From: Ampelomyces quisqualis
Lineage: Eukaryota; Ascomycota; Dothideomycetes; Pleosporales; Phaeosphaeriaceae
Length of the DNA stretch: 64,000 nt
Direction of reading: 5' to 3'
Assembly: GCA_018398575.1 (NCBI GenBank)
Contig: JAGTXZ010000020.1
Coordinates: forward strand, 1,674,001 to 1,738,000
The translations under genes were made by a program, and so were the position numbers. The notes below the pieces were generated by a model that searched no databases, was not told where the DNA came from, and was given only the letters and a program-made list of their open reading frames with translations. Shown here piece after piece: positions 46,041 to 59,700 of the stretch (its first letter is position 1; every line of letters begins with the position of its first letter).

Positions 46041-49000
46041 TCAGCCTCGTGCCAGCTTCTCAAGCTTGCTGCGAATGCCATCCGAAAACCTTGTCGCAAC
46101 GCCTTCATCGATGACATCGATGCAGTGCGACAATACTGCGAAGCCATTGTCTAGATGGACCATTGAACCATCTAGCTTGGTCATTGTAGGTGTGCATTCT
46201 TTACGAGAAAGATAGCGCAGGACCATATGGTGATCTGGTGGTAGACGATCGATCGCGAATGTGGCGCTGGGTTGTTTGTATTGTCCCTGTTGGTTGGGAT
46301 TCAACGGCTCGTTGTACGCCAGTGACTCAGTCCACACGACGAGCGCGGCGCGATAGACTGCACCCGACCACCATGGCGGCCGGATGCCTCGGGGCATCTC
46401 TCTGACAAGACGAAGAATCTGGCCGGCATGCACCACAGCTTCTTGAGCGTCGGAGAGGCACTTCTTGTGCATCCACAAAATTTGCTGGTACGAGCCATCG
46501 ACACCCTCTCGTCGCGCAAGGCGCTCCATCTCGGAGAAGTTTGTCACGGCGTTCATGCTGATGAGGTGGAACATGACAAGGTTGGCCTGCATCATGGGGC
46601 ACATGGGGTTGGCCTTCAAGTATCGCTTGGCCAAGTCGTACCAACGACCGAGCAGCGCCTGCACCTCTTCAAGTCGTACCCGCGTCGATGCCGCAGTCAG
46701 CGCTCTGTTGCGTGACCTTGAAGCTATACTGTCGGAGAAACAACTCAAGAGCTGGCAATACTGGCATACCAAAGTCTGCAGCGGGTGCAGTAGCAGACGC
46801 ATTTGCATGGGAGTGAGGTGAACTTCCTGAACCTCCTGAATCACAATCTCGTCGTCAAGAAAGAGGCGGAAGAGGTCTCTTAGACTCAGCGGCCTAGCAC
46901 CCGAGCCGACCGATGAGTAGCCGTTGGAGAATTCGTGGACTTGGTTGAACGTCTCCGACCACTCTGGCGCAGTCTGCGCTTGCCAGAGTCGATCCGAATC
47001 TGGCATCGGTGCGCCAAACTCAGTGACGGAGAACAGCGGTGCTGTATCGTGGAATAACGAGAGATCTTGATCGACCATAACCCAAGAGTAAACGAGGCTG
47101 TAAGGTGTCAGTGAGGTCCACGTGACGAGGTCGGGCCCTTGGTCCCGAGGTTAGACGAGGTTTCCATCACTTACCGACTTCGACTCTCTTGCTGCATCCA
47201 GTCCCGCCACAACATGTCCGTCGTCGTGTTACCGCTCAAATGCGGTGTCGAAGACACCGGTCGTGACTCAAGTATTCCGGAATGGCGAAGCATCGCGAAA
47301 TACATGCCTCTTTGACCCATGGAAATGTCCATTTGCCACTTGTCACCACTCCAAGCCGCCTGGACGGTGAAAAGAAGGGCTGCACGCAGCACGATCGGGT
47401 CGCCTGCCATGATGATGTTCTTCTCGATCAGATCGAAAAGAGATATACGACAAGCTTCGGTAAGACCACCGGTCAACCATCGAGCTTCAACTGAAGGAAT
47501 GTTCATAGCGCCTTGCGCAATCATCATCAAAATCAACAAACTCGATGCCTTGTCGTTGTAGTTTTGCATTAACTCGTTGATATCCAGAACTCCACGAGCG
47601 GAGGTCGGATAGTACCGTTCAAAAGAGTTGGCGTAAGACCTGAGAAAGTATTCGAGGACACGCGCTGGTGGCAAAAGAACGAAGTTTGATCCCGATGCAA
47701 TCGATCCTGGAGATTCTCCGCTGCTAGAGGAACTGCTACCGTCTTTGTGGATGTCGAGAGCTTTATGGAGAAAGCTCTGCGTAATCGCAAGGAGCTTGTC
47801 TCGCGTAGCTTCTCCAAACTTCGCTATGACTATTTGGCCGCCCTGCTGGAAATCTGATTCGTCCCACGATGGTGACCAATTACCCCAGCCTTCGTGGTTC
47901 TTCAGGCTGAGTTCTAAGCGCTCGAGATTGAGTCTTGCGGTACGTGGACATGAGCTTGATGGTATTGACGGAGTACAGCGAAAGACAGTCCAGCCATCCT
48001 GAGCAGCAATGATAGCACCGAGGTCAGGGATACCCGCATCGGCGATCGAAGAGTGTCTGTTGGAAGGGTAGAACATGGACGCGGAGCTGCCAATTTGAAG
48101 ATCCGAGAAAGACTCGTCCATGCGCGATGTCTGTTTTGGTGTTTGCCCTGGACCGAAAGATTGATTTGGCGACATGTCCGGAAGCAAACCAAGAATACCA
48201 TCTGGTGGCGGTCCCATGCTCATATCCATGTTCATCGACATCAGTAGTGACGGATCTATGCGCATCGGATCGAAATCGGTGCCCATGCCCATTGTGTTCC
48301 ACGGGTCCATCATAAATTGCGGGCTTGAGCTGGTGTCGGACTGATCCCGCAAGGTCCTGACAAAGTCTTCGTATCCTGACATAGGTGTCGAGCTCACGAA
48401 GCCGTTCATGCCATGCGCCGGTGTGGGTAGCGGCGATAACGAAGGAGTCCCATGCGCCATCGCATTTGTTGATTGATCTAAAAACGGAGGAGTGTGCGAG
48501 AGCGGTAACTGAAGGCCCTTGTCTTCAAGGGGTGGATGTGCAACGGCTTGAACTGGTAGTGAAATAGATGGATTCCGCGAGTGGGTTACGGAAGGTGATT
48601 GAGATTGTCTCTGGGACTGTGGCTGGCCATGCGGAATCTGCTGAGGCTGCTGAAGTTGGTGGGGCGGTGAATGCGGTCTTGACTGCTGGGGTTGCAGCTC
48701 CTGAGCTGGTGAGTTTTCTCCAGATACATTTCGAGCTTCCGTGGCACTGCTCTCGCTTGAGCTTCCATTGTCAGTTCCTCCCTCGGGTGGTCCACCGACC
48801 CTGTGTACACCTTTCGATACCCGGCGAGTGGGACGAAGAGTGCACTTCAGATTTCGTTGTGCACATCGACTACATGGGAACTTTTTGTCACACTTCGTCT
48901 TGGTCTTCGCACAGTTGCTACATGCGATCGGTGTTCTACCAGCAGACTTGGGTATTATTCCTTGAGGCGGAAGGCCCTCTTCGTTGTTCTGATTGCGGCC

Positions 49001-49306
49001 GTGCACTGTGTAGTGGCGTTGTAGGAGATCACTACGAGGATGTCAGTCTGACTCTAAGAGAAGGGTACGATGAAGTGTTAGACATACCGTCGAGCGAAGC
49101 TCATGTGGCAAGTAAAACATTTAAAGGGCTTGACGTTTGTGTCTAGGTGGGTCGAATTAGCCCAAGAACTCAGAGACAAACCGACCGATTTCTGATTTCA
49201 ACGAGCCTAGGCAGGGTGAAGGGTGGGGCAACTCACGAGTTAAAATGTGCCGTTCCAGATGTTCATCTCTGGTGAAGGACTGCCCACAGTACGTGCAAAA
49301 AACCAT
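46041..49306 (-). CDS. CMR1: CMR1-type melanin transcription factor (2x C2H2 + Zn2Cys6)
   Basis: Four exons (49306-49237, 49142-49088, 49031-47175, 47097-46041) give about 1012 aa. Two C2H2 fingers open the protein: Cys4/Cys7/His20/His24 and Cys32/Cys35/His48/His52. A Zn(II)2Cys6 binuclear cluster follows, with Cys79, 82, 89, 95, 98 and 105 (CSNCAKTKTKC … CSRCAQRNLKC). This rare combination of both DNA-binding types in one protein is the hallmark of CMR1/Pig1-like regulators of DHN melanin genes. A Gln/Pro/Ser-rich region (about 110-330) and a fungal-specific transcription-factor middle domain occupy the rest. The first two introns split the finger region, so the two small 5' exons (70 and 55 nt) are easily missed. 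The position between reductase and PKS matches known clusters. Confidence 0.92.
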
Positions 49307-51950
49307 TGTGAATATGGTGCGCACACAAGAGCAAGGGAGGATTCGTATATGATCGGAAGAGAGGGATTGACAGCGATAACCAGAACAATCCAGAAGTAGT
49401 ACGTCTAGTTCCGTGGGTCTAGTGTGTAAACAAGCCTACATGGACGCGGATAAGGCCCGTTGGAAAGAAGCAACAATGCACGGGCCGGTCGAGAGTAGGC
49501 TGCAAAAACAGTGACCGTAGTCGACCAAGGAGGACGGTGATAATTTCTGGTAGAAGTGGTTGGAAGTGGCTTCCGTGTTCTGTTGGTCCCGCGAGCGCTC
49601 AAGCTAAGGCGGATGCGAATACCGATATTGGGCTAATGGTGGAAACAGCCAACGTCAGGATGCGTCTACGATGTAGTCTACCCAAACGCCAGACGAGCGA
49701 CCCTGAGGTAGGCCTCAATTCGGACTGCTCTAGTTGTCCAACAACAGTGCTGGATGAAAAGAGACAAGTCAAGAGCAGGCACAATAATAGTAGTTCTGTA
49801 TGATCAGCCTGAAGAGTAGCAAAAGGAAGTCAGCAAGAGAAGATAGAAGATGAGTGAGCACCGTGTAGGGATCGGCGTGGGTAGGGGCTTCTCAACGCGG
49901 TGTGAGTACGAGTGTACGACTGAGCGTATGGGATGTCAAGGTGGGTTCGGCGGGCGTGCCATTCCCAATAGGGAGATTTGATTATGCATCTGAAGAGCGA
50001 TGAATTCATCAATTGAAGAGGGATCCAGCTGCAACAGAGCCATGAGCTAGTGCCTCGCAGTTACATGCAGCGCGCCGGGCTCTTGGGTGCGGTCCAACTG
50101 AAGCTGGTTAGCTCCGAAGCTGCTTTGGGCTACAAGGGGACCGCTGTACAGCGTCCATGATAAGACTGAAGCAGGACAGGGATGCATCTCAAGATCGGCA
50201 CCGTGGGCTGGGTTGATGGTGATGGTAGTGGAGGGTTCGTGCTGGACTGGCCGAGCCCGCGTCAGCCACCAAGGTCTGTGAACCGAACTACCCAAGCGCG
50301 TCGGCGCGCCCCCTGGTAAAGGACAGCGAAGCCGTACACCCGTAATGTATTATTTGGCAATACGCCAACATTACTGCTACGTCTCCGCCGCGGCTGATCT
50401 AGAGTATGCGGATCTCTTCGGAAGAACGGACCCCTTTATCGTCTTCCTTCATGTTCGTCCTCCCACGCCGCTTTCAGCCCGGCCGTAGATGCGATGACTA
50501 TATAAGACCAGCAGCGGTGACCAGCGCTCTTGCAGGCAGTAGTGAACATGATGCGACAGCGAGCAAGACGGGCGCGTGTCAGCAACATGCGGCTGAGTCC
50601 TGGATGGCCAGCTTTCAGCTACCGAGCAAAAACACTGGAGCGCTCTCCCTACGCGCGTTTGAAAGCGGAAATGCCCTCGCTGCTTGGCCTAGTCATCAGA
50701 TCGGGCAACCTTGAAACGCAACACAAATTTTCCCATCCGTGGTCCTTTCGTGTTGGACTATTGTTGTTCGTTGTGGCGTATCGACTGTTCCGCAAAGTCC
50801 ACCCCAACACCACATGAAGCATCCCGAGATGTAGCTTCGATTGCCGCCAGACCTTGCACGCTTACATACGAGCCACTCCTCGACATACGCAGTATGTTTC
50901 GAAGACCGGGAGTAGCGTCAACGGCGCTAACTTGCGATATCTATTATTATCGCGGGGAAAGATCGGGACCGGTCAATTCTAAGCTTTTTAGCGTCTTTTG
51001 ACATGCTTCAAGCACGTGACCAAACTCGAGCACGTGACGGGACGTGCTTGTAGTCGATTGCCGCTCTCTCAATTCACGCTCTCTCATAAATTAGATCATT
51101 GCCATATTTCATCCTCTTTCGATCGAGGTAGGTTTTCCTGCCTGCGCGTGTCTTCTTCATCACGTTCTAATTCCTGACGAATGTTCGCCATCCACCGACT
51201 GCGTGTGCTTGTCGTGGACCGCAGATTCACCTCTGGGGACTTTACACTAACCATCCGGAAACGGTGCTCAAGCGTTTACCGTCGCGGCGAAAACCGGATG
51301 CCAAATCTTGCAAGCGTGGAAAATGCACTAGGTATCGTGCCAGGACTCAGCGTGTAGTAATCTACTCCGTAGCTACGACGCGATGGCTCCATAATCTTCA
51401 TGATGTAAATGGTACTACACGACGCCTGGGGCCTGCCGTCGTTCGGCGTCGTGACGCAAGTTGCCTGCGGCTTGTGGCAAAGACAGTCGATGATCGTGTC
51501 ACCCGCGCCAAAATGCCATGGCCCAGAAGCGTTGCAACGAATCTGGTAACCCCACGTCCATAAAGCTTCTCAGGCGTCGTTGGCTGCGAAAACAGGGTGC
51601 ATGGGTGGTTTGCCGCTTATTTGTCTGCCCGCTTCCGTTTGAACCAAGGAGTGTGCTACGGGATACAATTGACGGCGAGAAAAAACAGAAGATCGCTTGG
51701 AGCGTTGTCGTATCACCATTCACGATATTGGTAAAAGACGAAATTTGCATCCCCAGAGTAGCGTCATCTCGCTGCTGAAAACAAGTCAGATCTGGTTCCT
51801 CCACATATGTACCGACGTTCCCGCCGGTTAATTTCGTGAATCGCCTTGCATTGGCAAGGCGGCAAGCACGGTCGCGGTTGATTGGACTATCGATTCATGT
51901 CCCTACGTAACATTGGGATATGTTTTTATTGCCCAACCCCTATGTACGAG

Positions 51951-52033
51951 GTACCCGGACACCCGCCCAAGATCCAAGGGGGTTGGCGAGGGCCGCGGGT
52001 ACTATCGAAGATCTTGGGCGGGTGGCCGGGTAC
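51951..52033. repeat. Inverted repeat with 24-bp arms
   Basis: Arm 51951-51974 (GTACCCGGACACCCGCCC…) and the reverse complement of arm 52010-52033 agree at 23 of 24 bases, separated by 35 bp. GTACCC recurs once more near 52085. It abuts the TIR element and could be part of a nested insertion. Confidence 0.8.
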
Positions 52034-52059
52034 CCACCCCCCAAGACCCAAGACGCGGG

Positions 52060-52551
52060 GACGTCTCAACCGCCGATGAACTAGGGTACCCGTCCCCACT
52101 ACTGAGAGACTCTCCGGTCAGCTTGGTGGGAGCGGTTGCCGCTCGCAAGGAAGAACTCTTCTTATTACAGCCAAGAATAGAGATAGTAATAACGAGCAAA
52201 ACACTAAGAGTATTTATAATAATAGCAATAGAGGCAGCAAGGGTAGCATCATTTTCATAAACTAGATAGGCAGATCCTTGCTAAAGGCAAGCTATCTACG
52301 GAGTAACAATAACTAGATAGCAACTTATATGTACAGTACGGAGTAGTAATTGCAACACTACATTTTGGCCTTATATTGCGATCTACGCCCATCTTAGAAG
52401 CTTTAAAATTGGTAGTAGCAAGCTCTATCTTCTGCGAGCAACAGCAGTTACTTGTATTTGCTAATAAATTTGCTGGATAGTAGGCGAAGTGGTGTACGTC
52501 ACGATACAGAACAGCCAAAACTTCACTTAGCGTATCAGCGGTTGAGACGTC
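52060..52551. mobile_element. 492-bp AT-rich element with 18-bp terminal inverted repeats
   Basis: The left end 52060-52077 (GACGTCTCAACCGCCGAT) and the reverse complement of the right end 52534-52551 (GACGTCTCAACCGCTGAT) match at 17 of 18 bases. The interior is clearly AT-richer than its flanks and holds no long frame. A non-autonomous DNA element or transposon relic is inferred. I could not identify a clear target-site duplication. Confidence 0.6.
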
Positions 52552-52995
52552 TCCCAAGACAAGACCAACCAGTTGGGTCCAAAATTTAAGATTTTAACTT
52601 TCCAAATTTTTCATCTTCCGCGCTACATCAAAGCACCTTCACAACTACATTTTGTCCGTTTTCTAATGCTTATGAATTCAATGTGATCGGAACATCCTAC
52701 TTACTCACCAGACACAGATAGTATTTTAGGTGTGTGGGTGACTTTGAAGGGCTTAAATAATAAAGGCAGGTATTTAATGGGGGTGTGGGGGTGGGCAATA
52801 ACGTTTCCCACTAACATCGCTGCTTCAGAAGTCGCATGAGAACAATGGGATCTTGAGCTCACCGTTGCAAATTGTAAGAATGTATGTCCGTATCATGACC
52901 TTCTCCTTAAGTCAAATTGGGAAGCGGGTATCTGGTGCCGTACTCAGGTACCATACGCTGCTGCTCCCACGATCGGGCCGCGAAGCGAACATGTA

Positions 52996-53071
52996 CTCGG
53001 GCCCGCCGGCGACGTCGTCTTCGCACGGGCTTGTTGCTTGCAATAACGACGACGTCGCCTGTGGGCCCGAG
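52996..53071. mobile_element. Short palindromic MITE-like element, copy B (76 bp)
   Basis: The termini CTCGGGCCC…GGCGACGTCGTC form an inverted repeat matching at 22 of 24 bases, flanked by TA on both sides (52994-52995 and 53072-53073). The 28-bp centre is shared with copy A at 968-1058. As RNA or single-stranded DNA it would fold into a strong hairpin. Confidence 0.75.
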
Positions 53072-53693
53072 TAGTAGGTGAAAGCCAATTGACGACACGA
53101 GACGTCTCCAGGGTGCCATAGTGCTGAAAAGGCTGAGGCGAGCCGAGTTCAGGGTTCCAGTATAAAGATACACAAATCGACTGAGAAAGGATGCTGCGAC
53201 ATCTGCCTTTTCTCAGTTTCATTGGATCTCGTCATCAGCAGCGAGATTTTGTAGACGTCCTCAATTTTGGAAAATATTTGTTCATGAACCTCCATGCAAG
53301 CCACTGCTACCACAATAGTCCACATAGATGATGACGTATAGCAAGAATGCCACACCCGGCGTGGCCGGGCAACAGTTGTGGAACCAGGCATGCTCCCCGC
53401 GGAGGGCTGCTCACTTGCTTCACTTGCTGACCCTGGTGGAAAATCCGGCCAGCTTGCATCAGCGAGTTGCCTCGCACGATTGACGAGATCTTGGACAATG
53501 GTAATGGCATGCAAGGCCCATCTTTCGAAATGAACATTCCTTACTTTCGTGACCATGCGGCTCCTAAGTTACGACATTTTTACTCTTGTGTGACACTGGT
53601 GGAGAAGGTGTGCATTCTCTCCCCCACATTGTAGAAAGGCCGGGGTACCCAGCCGACTGAGGATAGCGGCTTGAACATCTGGATATCACACTG

Positions 53694-53742
53694 TACGGAG
53701 TACCTAGTGCTGAGTTGCTACGGAGTACCTAGTGCTGAGTTG
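53694..53742. repeat. 25-bp direct tandem repeat, two copies, containing TACGGAGTA
   Basis: The units starting at 53694 and 53719 are identical over 24 bases (TACGGAGTACCTAGTGCTGA then GTTG) with one C between them. Confidence 0.9.
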
Positions 53743-56700
53743 ACACCACATTTCCGAAGCATTAGTATTCGCATCGCCATTGACTTGCTATGCTCAATTT
53801 CAAGTTTCAACCGCGAGATCCTCCACCATTTGCGATTGGTCGAGACAGAGCGGAGAGTCGTTGCTCTTCCCGCCGAGATATCCCGCGGCGGGATGCCGAG
53901 AGCGAATCAGACGTGGTCACAAAATGCAAATGTTCATCGGGCAGCATCTCACGCTATCCGGTTCCCCTCCGGCTCTGACTTGGTGTTGTGTGAGCTGTTC
54001 AGCTCTCACCGATTCGTGATTCGTGATAAGACCAAGACATCCACTACGATGGAGGTCAATGAGAGGACGTGACGACAATGGTAAATCGCCCTTTGTGGTG
54101 ACTTTATTCGACGATCATGCAGGACTACTGTAGGGAAATATTGGTGGCGGAGACTTCCAGGCCGAAGTGGCAGGTTTAAGACACTTAAGGAATAGCGGGG
54201 TAACCGTTGCGCCTCGTAGCTTCTCACGACTCCTCTCTTTCATTGATCTTAGCATAATCGCAGGGCAGTATAAACTTTGTCGCTGTTCAGCAAGGCACCC
54301 TGTAGGTTCCCAGACTGCTCGCGTTGCGCGAGCGGAGTAGAGAGTAGAGAATGGAGCCTCGCAGCGCGTTATGCTCGATTGCCACCATCGGCTATGAATT
54401 GATTCCTCAAGAAGATACCGTAGGTTTCCACTAAAAGGTTAACTTGGTTTCATACGCTGCGGGTTGTAGAATTGCACCGACGAGTATGGCTTATATAACG
54501 GAGTTGATCAGGCTTGTGGACAGCTCATCATTGCTCATATGCAGCGGACATCCATTTTCTTCGATCAATTTTGTCAACGACAGAGTATTCAACTAAGCAA
54601 ATACCACACTGTAGCATTGAGATATACCGAGGGATCACAACACTGGCCATGGCTTACCTACGGCCGCTGGAAACCTCTATCTTCGTCCGCTACACACCGT
54701 TCTCGGGCGTTGAAGAGCCAGATCCGGCTTGTCAAACACGATGCACATCCATGCATAATCTGCACGTATCACCGGCCACTGCTAAGAGCCTTTAGTTCCT
54801 CCGCGTACATATGTAGGTTGCTCCACAGAATGAGGAAGTCATCGACCACTACAATGGGTCGACACTCCCCTCCAATCACCGGCTTACCTACACTGGCAAC
54901 ATGCCCACAAAATAGTGGCTGCTCCGAGTTGTTCGGCTTCATTTGTACAGTCAGCAGGGGCTTCCCACCTGTGGGCACGCGCTAGAAACCCTGACAGCGG
55001 GTTCCTAGCTAACATGTGGCGTTCTTAGACATCTTCTAGACCGATTCCAGTGCATATTTTTTACTGGGATATGGAAGCGGTAGACTGTAACTTCAGTCCA
55101 ACGCCCGCACAGCTTAGCAATTGAAGGATGCAGCTGAGTTTGAAGAACGTATGATCGACACCACGGACACCTTTTGGCCGAGCAGGGAGGAGATTTCCTG
55201 AAGATACGGTTTCCGAACTCTTGAAATTTAAGCATTTCTAGGCCTGATTGCGCTGATGTCGAGTAGGCTAATTACATCATGTACATGGGTACAGTATTTG
55301 CCATCTTCAAGGATGCTTCGAACTTACCAGGTAGACACATCCACTTCTACAGCCTCAAGTCGCGAAAGGCAAGTCCACATCGCTGACAGGGTTTGTTTCA
55401 AGAAACCAATCGCATTTAGCCGTCCTAGAGCCTCCTCGCATGGGCGACCAGGGCATCGAGATGAATATCAAGGTTCGCTTCTCGAAGCGCGCAATCTGCA
55501 TTGTAACGTATTCTTCGTATCCCCTGTACAGCTTCCATGGGTAACCGATAAGTATATTACTTGGATCACAATCCCGGAAAAAGCACAAAAGCTGCCGTAC
55601 GCCTGGGCAAGAGCCTGGTACAGCGTATGCAGATACTATGAGTATCAAGTTTACATTGTACATGATGAGCGTGCAGTCTGCAAGGCGGCAAGTTCAAATG
55701 CCCACGCTTCCAGCAAGCTGCATTGATCCTTGCTCGATATGGTCATATAAAATATCCATTATCACTACACCAACACGAACTTGGTGCTAAGAAGAGTAAC
55801 GTGGTATTAGTCCCGAGTAAGGCAATTGTCTTGCCTTGCGGTATCTTTGAGGACCAGCCCATAGTTGCAGACCTATTTGTATCTCTCCCGACGTTGCCGC
55901 GCCCATAAAAGCTCAGATAAGACTCCACGCCAGACTCACGATACGGCCATAAGAAGTCGCAGTGTCGAAACATGCTATCTCTGGAAGATTCACATCTATG
56001 GCTCAGCCGTAAGACGGCAGTCCCGACTGCATGAAGAAGGCGAGAAGACCCTGCATTTGTCACTGAAGACACGAGACGACAACATAACCCGGCACAATAG
56101 AGATGGCGATAGTCCGCTGTCATAATCCTGCTGCTGCGCTGGTGCAGCCATCGCGTTGGAGCCGTGTAACGTGCTATATGATCCATGTATGCACCACGAG
56201 AAATCAACTATCAAACGTGGTTCGTGCAACGGCGCGTAGCGTGAGGTCGTACACAGGGTTCACGTGTCCGAGACCTTCGGGACACCGTCCCCCCAAGCAA
56301 GGCCCGTGAGGGAACGACTGGCATAAGTAACGTAGCTCCAATGCGTGGTACAAGATCGTGTGGATCAGATGAGTATCACTACATGCGAGGTCGCTACGGT
56401 ACGATAATGCTCTTACGATGTTTAGATATGTGTGCTGACTACATTAGGAAGAGTGGGTGATACAAGAGATTGACCCGCGCACACGCGCATCTGACGAGGC
56501 ACCCGGAGCATTGGTTACTCGTGTCCTTCAGGATTCGTCATCGTTGCCTGCTTCACGATAATGTTGTGTCGTTTCGGGACAGAAGAAAATTTACCATGAT
56601 CACTTGACAAGACAGGATAGAGGATCTCATCGAATGCCTAAAGCATTCGCGTCCACAAAGCCAGTCCTAGCGGGGCCAGTCTCCACCAGCTGACAGTGAA

Positions 56701-59700
56701 GCCGTACGCTGCTTTTGTATCTCCGTGTACGTGGTATGGACTGATGAAGTCTTCCGTGAGCAACCCGAGTGATGGGTAAACTTGGCCATTTTTTTTTCCA
56801 ATATTTCAGTCCAGCTTTTATGTCTGCAAAGCTGGTTTCGTCGTGTACGCAGTGCGTCCAGGAACCTGGGTTACTGAGAACATGGTTGACTACTGTGGGG
56901 TAGTCGAACGGTTTCCATGGCTCCGGAAAACACGGCGCCAGGACTCACAAGTTCTGAGCTACATTTTGGTATCATGGCTGAGATTTTGTCATCTGTGGTA
57001 ACCCAAAAATCTTGATGCCATCAATAATTATTCCCTGGCATCGATTTTGAGCACATGCTACTCCACGTGTACTACCATCTGCATAGTGGATATAGCCCAT
57101 CGTCGCGAATCTATGGTTGTTTGATCCGCATTCGGCCATGTCGTACCAACTCATGTGCACGAGTCGGGCCTTGATTATTCCGTCCAATCGAATCTCCAAC
57201 AGGATTTTAGTCATGGACGTCATGGATCGAAAATAGCCATAAGACATTTCCTTGCTTCATACTTACCCTGCGTGCGCACCTCTTTGCGATACGATTATTG
57301 AGAATGCGATTGAAACAATGACTATGTCCTTGCAGACGATGCGAGTCTTGTTGAGGGTCCCCAGTGTTTGGGAGCCTGATTTTAAGCCTAAAGGAGCATC
57401 TGTCAATTGATTTGAATGGCCATCGTCCTGAAACAAAAAAGCGGACCAAAACTATGCCCGCAACTTTCCGCCATTATTTAATACGGCGCAAACGGCCGTC
57501 TTGCGCTTGGACAGGATCTAGCGCCGCAAATCGTACGGTTCGGCACGGGCGCCACACGCCAATCATCGTTTCGACTGATAGTTCTTTACCAGTCCCCAAG
57601 GGTCCTGACCATCGTCAAAGAACAGTGTAGGCAAAATGTTCTCAGAGTATCTTTGAAGAGGCGTAGGGAATGGTGGCGGCGTAGCCACGCACTTTGAGTG
57701 CGCTTCGATGCTTTCGTGCCTCGCATCACTGATGCGATGTCTGACTCGCTCCAATGTGGAATGCTGATATACTGTCGTGATTGCATCTTTTATGCAGCCG
57801 GGAGCCCATCGCAGTAGTTTGCTGCTCTAGCTATATCAATGAATCGATGTAGTGGAGAAATGTAGACCGCTCGAGAAAGAGATCATCATGCTCAACGGCT
57901 ATATGCTGCAGAAGTGTGCCATAGCCCGGCTTCATATCCGTACCACTTGGTGTATACCAGCTCTTCAGGAAACTTGGCCTATGGAAGAACGTGCCGTTGT
58001 CTTGGAGTTGTTGAGATGTTCTATTCAGCCAACAAGGAAAGTGAAGCAAATCCTGTCGTTGCTGCGGAAATTGTTGAATGACACAAATGCACTAAGTATT
58101 CCGCTACTTACATAGTCGGTTCATGAAGCGAGGCTGTCAGGTCCCCAGTGACAGCACTGGCAATGGGCATGACTCTCCGATCGTATCAGAACCTCTACAG
58201 GTACCCTGTATACGCATTAAATCCGTCCGTGTTGATGTAGAGGTTGCCAAAGGTACTCGTTCATCCAGGATCAGCCTCAATATCGAGCAGTCTCGTGCAG
58301 TGTTGTGAGCGTCACATATGGGTGAAGGTTGTCTAGTGCAACAGCTTTAATCGTGGATATACTGGACGGGTCCGGGCCATCGGCGGGAAAAATCCATGCG
58401 AGATCTGACAGAAAATGCTGGTTGCTGCTGGCCAGCTGTGAGTGGATGGGAAATCGAACCGTGGTGGTATGCAACGCAGCTGCGTGAAAGCCGGAGTCAT
58501 GCACGCGCACTTCATCGGCATTGTTCCAGGCGCCACATCCAATAGCACGGCTATGGCTACGATTTTCGTTCTCGCCAACGCAGGGAGGGCTGTATTATCA
58601 ACTTGACTCCACGCAGGCTCCTATGCAGACGCGTATCCACTTCCATCTTATGGCATACAGCCACGATATGCGAGATGTAGACAGCTGCAGTGAATCGTAC
58701 AGAAGCCTATGTAGAATCGATTGGCGACCCTCAGCATGGGTTTAACGAAAATCGTATGTTGCTATAGCGGGACCAACACGAATCTGCTACCGTCCAGTAG
58801 TCCTGGTATATGATCCTATCGATGCTGTCATACGAGGCAGCTCGAGAGCTTTCCTATAGCCTTGTGTCTGTGAATGTTAGAATGATACCGCGAAACCTTG
58901 GTTCCTGCCATAATGAGAACGTGGTATTCTGTTCATAGACCGGCGAATGTTTCGCACCAATTGCCAGCGAACGACAAAAATATAGGTACAAAGGACGACC
59001 GCTGAGTTTGTGCCTGACTTGCGATGGAAGGAAAATCGAAACACCCATGTACATTGTCCAGCAGGTGCTAATTTCGGCAGCGGCAAACAAACCTGGCGTG
59101 CGCATGTTGCTCGTGGCAAGGCAGTGTCCAGAGCGTGCTGTTTGGCCGGGCACGTGTGGCAGGGATCTCCACGCCAATTCGTCACGTGCGTTGAAACGGT
59201 GGCTTCGGCGAGAGGGGTGCCGAACGACATGTTATCACGGCTCCAAGACGACATCGACGAACCCCTCACAACGCCATTGAAGCGATATCGAGCCTAATCG
59301 AGGCATCAAGGACTTGCGAAACAATTCATCCAAGCGCGACAAGATGCTTGGCTGTTGCGAGGGCCTGCAGGGCCACTTCATTGCAGTATCGGGCTTGATG
59401 CCGCCCCGGCGCTTGGGAGACGTCTCTTGGACTGCATTCTGTCATTGACTGGTTGAGGCTCCACGAGAACGTGCGAGTAATCATTGAAACTGGAGCTCAC
59501 GCAATTCTAGCGGGTGTGCTCTTATACATCCGGAAACGTGCTTATATTTTCGGACATTGGGGGAAGCCGGCAACACGAGCAAGGCTGATCAGGGTACTCA
59601 GGACAACGATCACTCAGCCATCAATACCGCTCTCTGATACTTGGATCGCGCATCAAACTTGGATGGTACGACATCTGTCAAAACACAAACACATTTCATC

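Noticed and set aside
55256..55726. 156-codon plus-strand frame in the melanin spacer
   Set aside because: No family resemblance, irregular composition, no neighbouring exons; best explained by chance.
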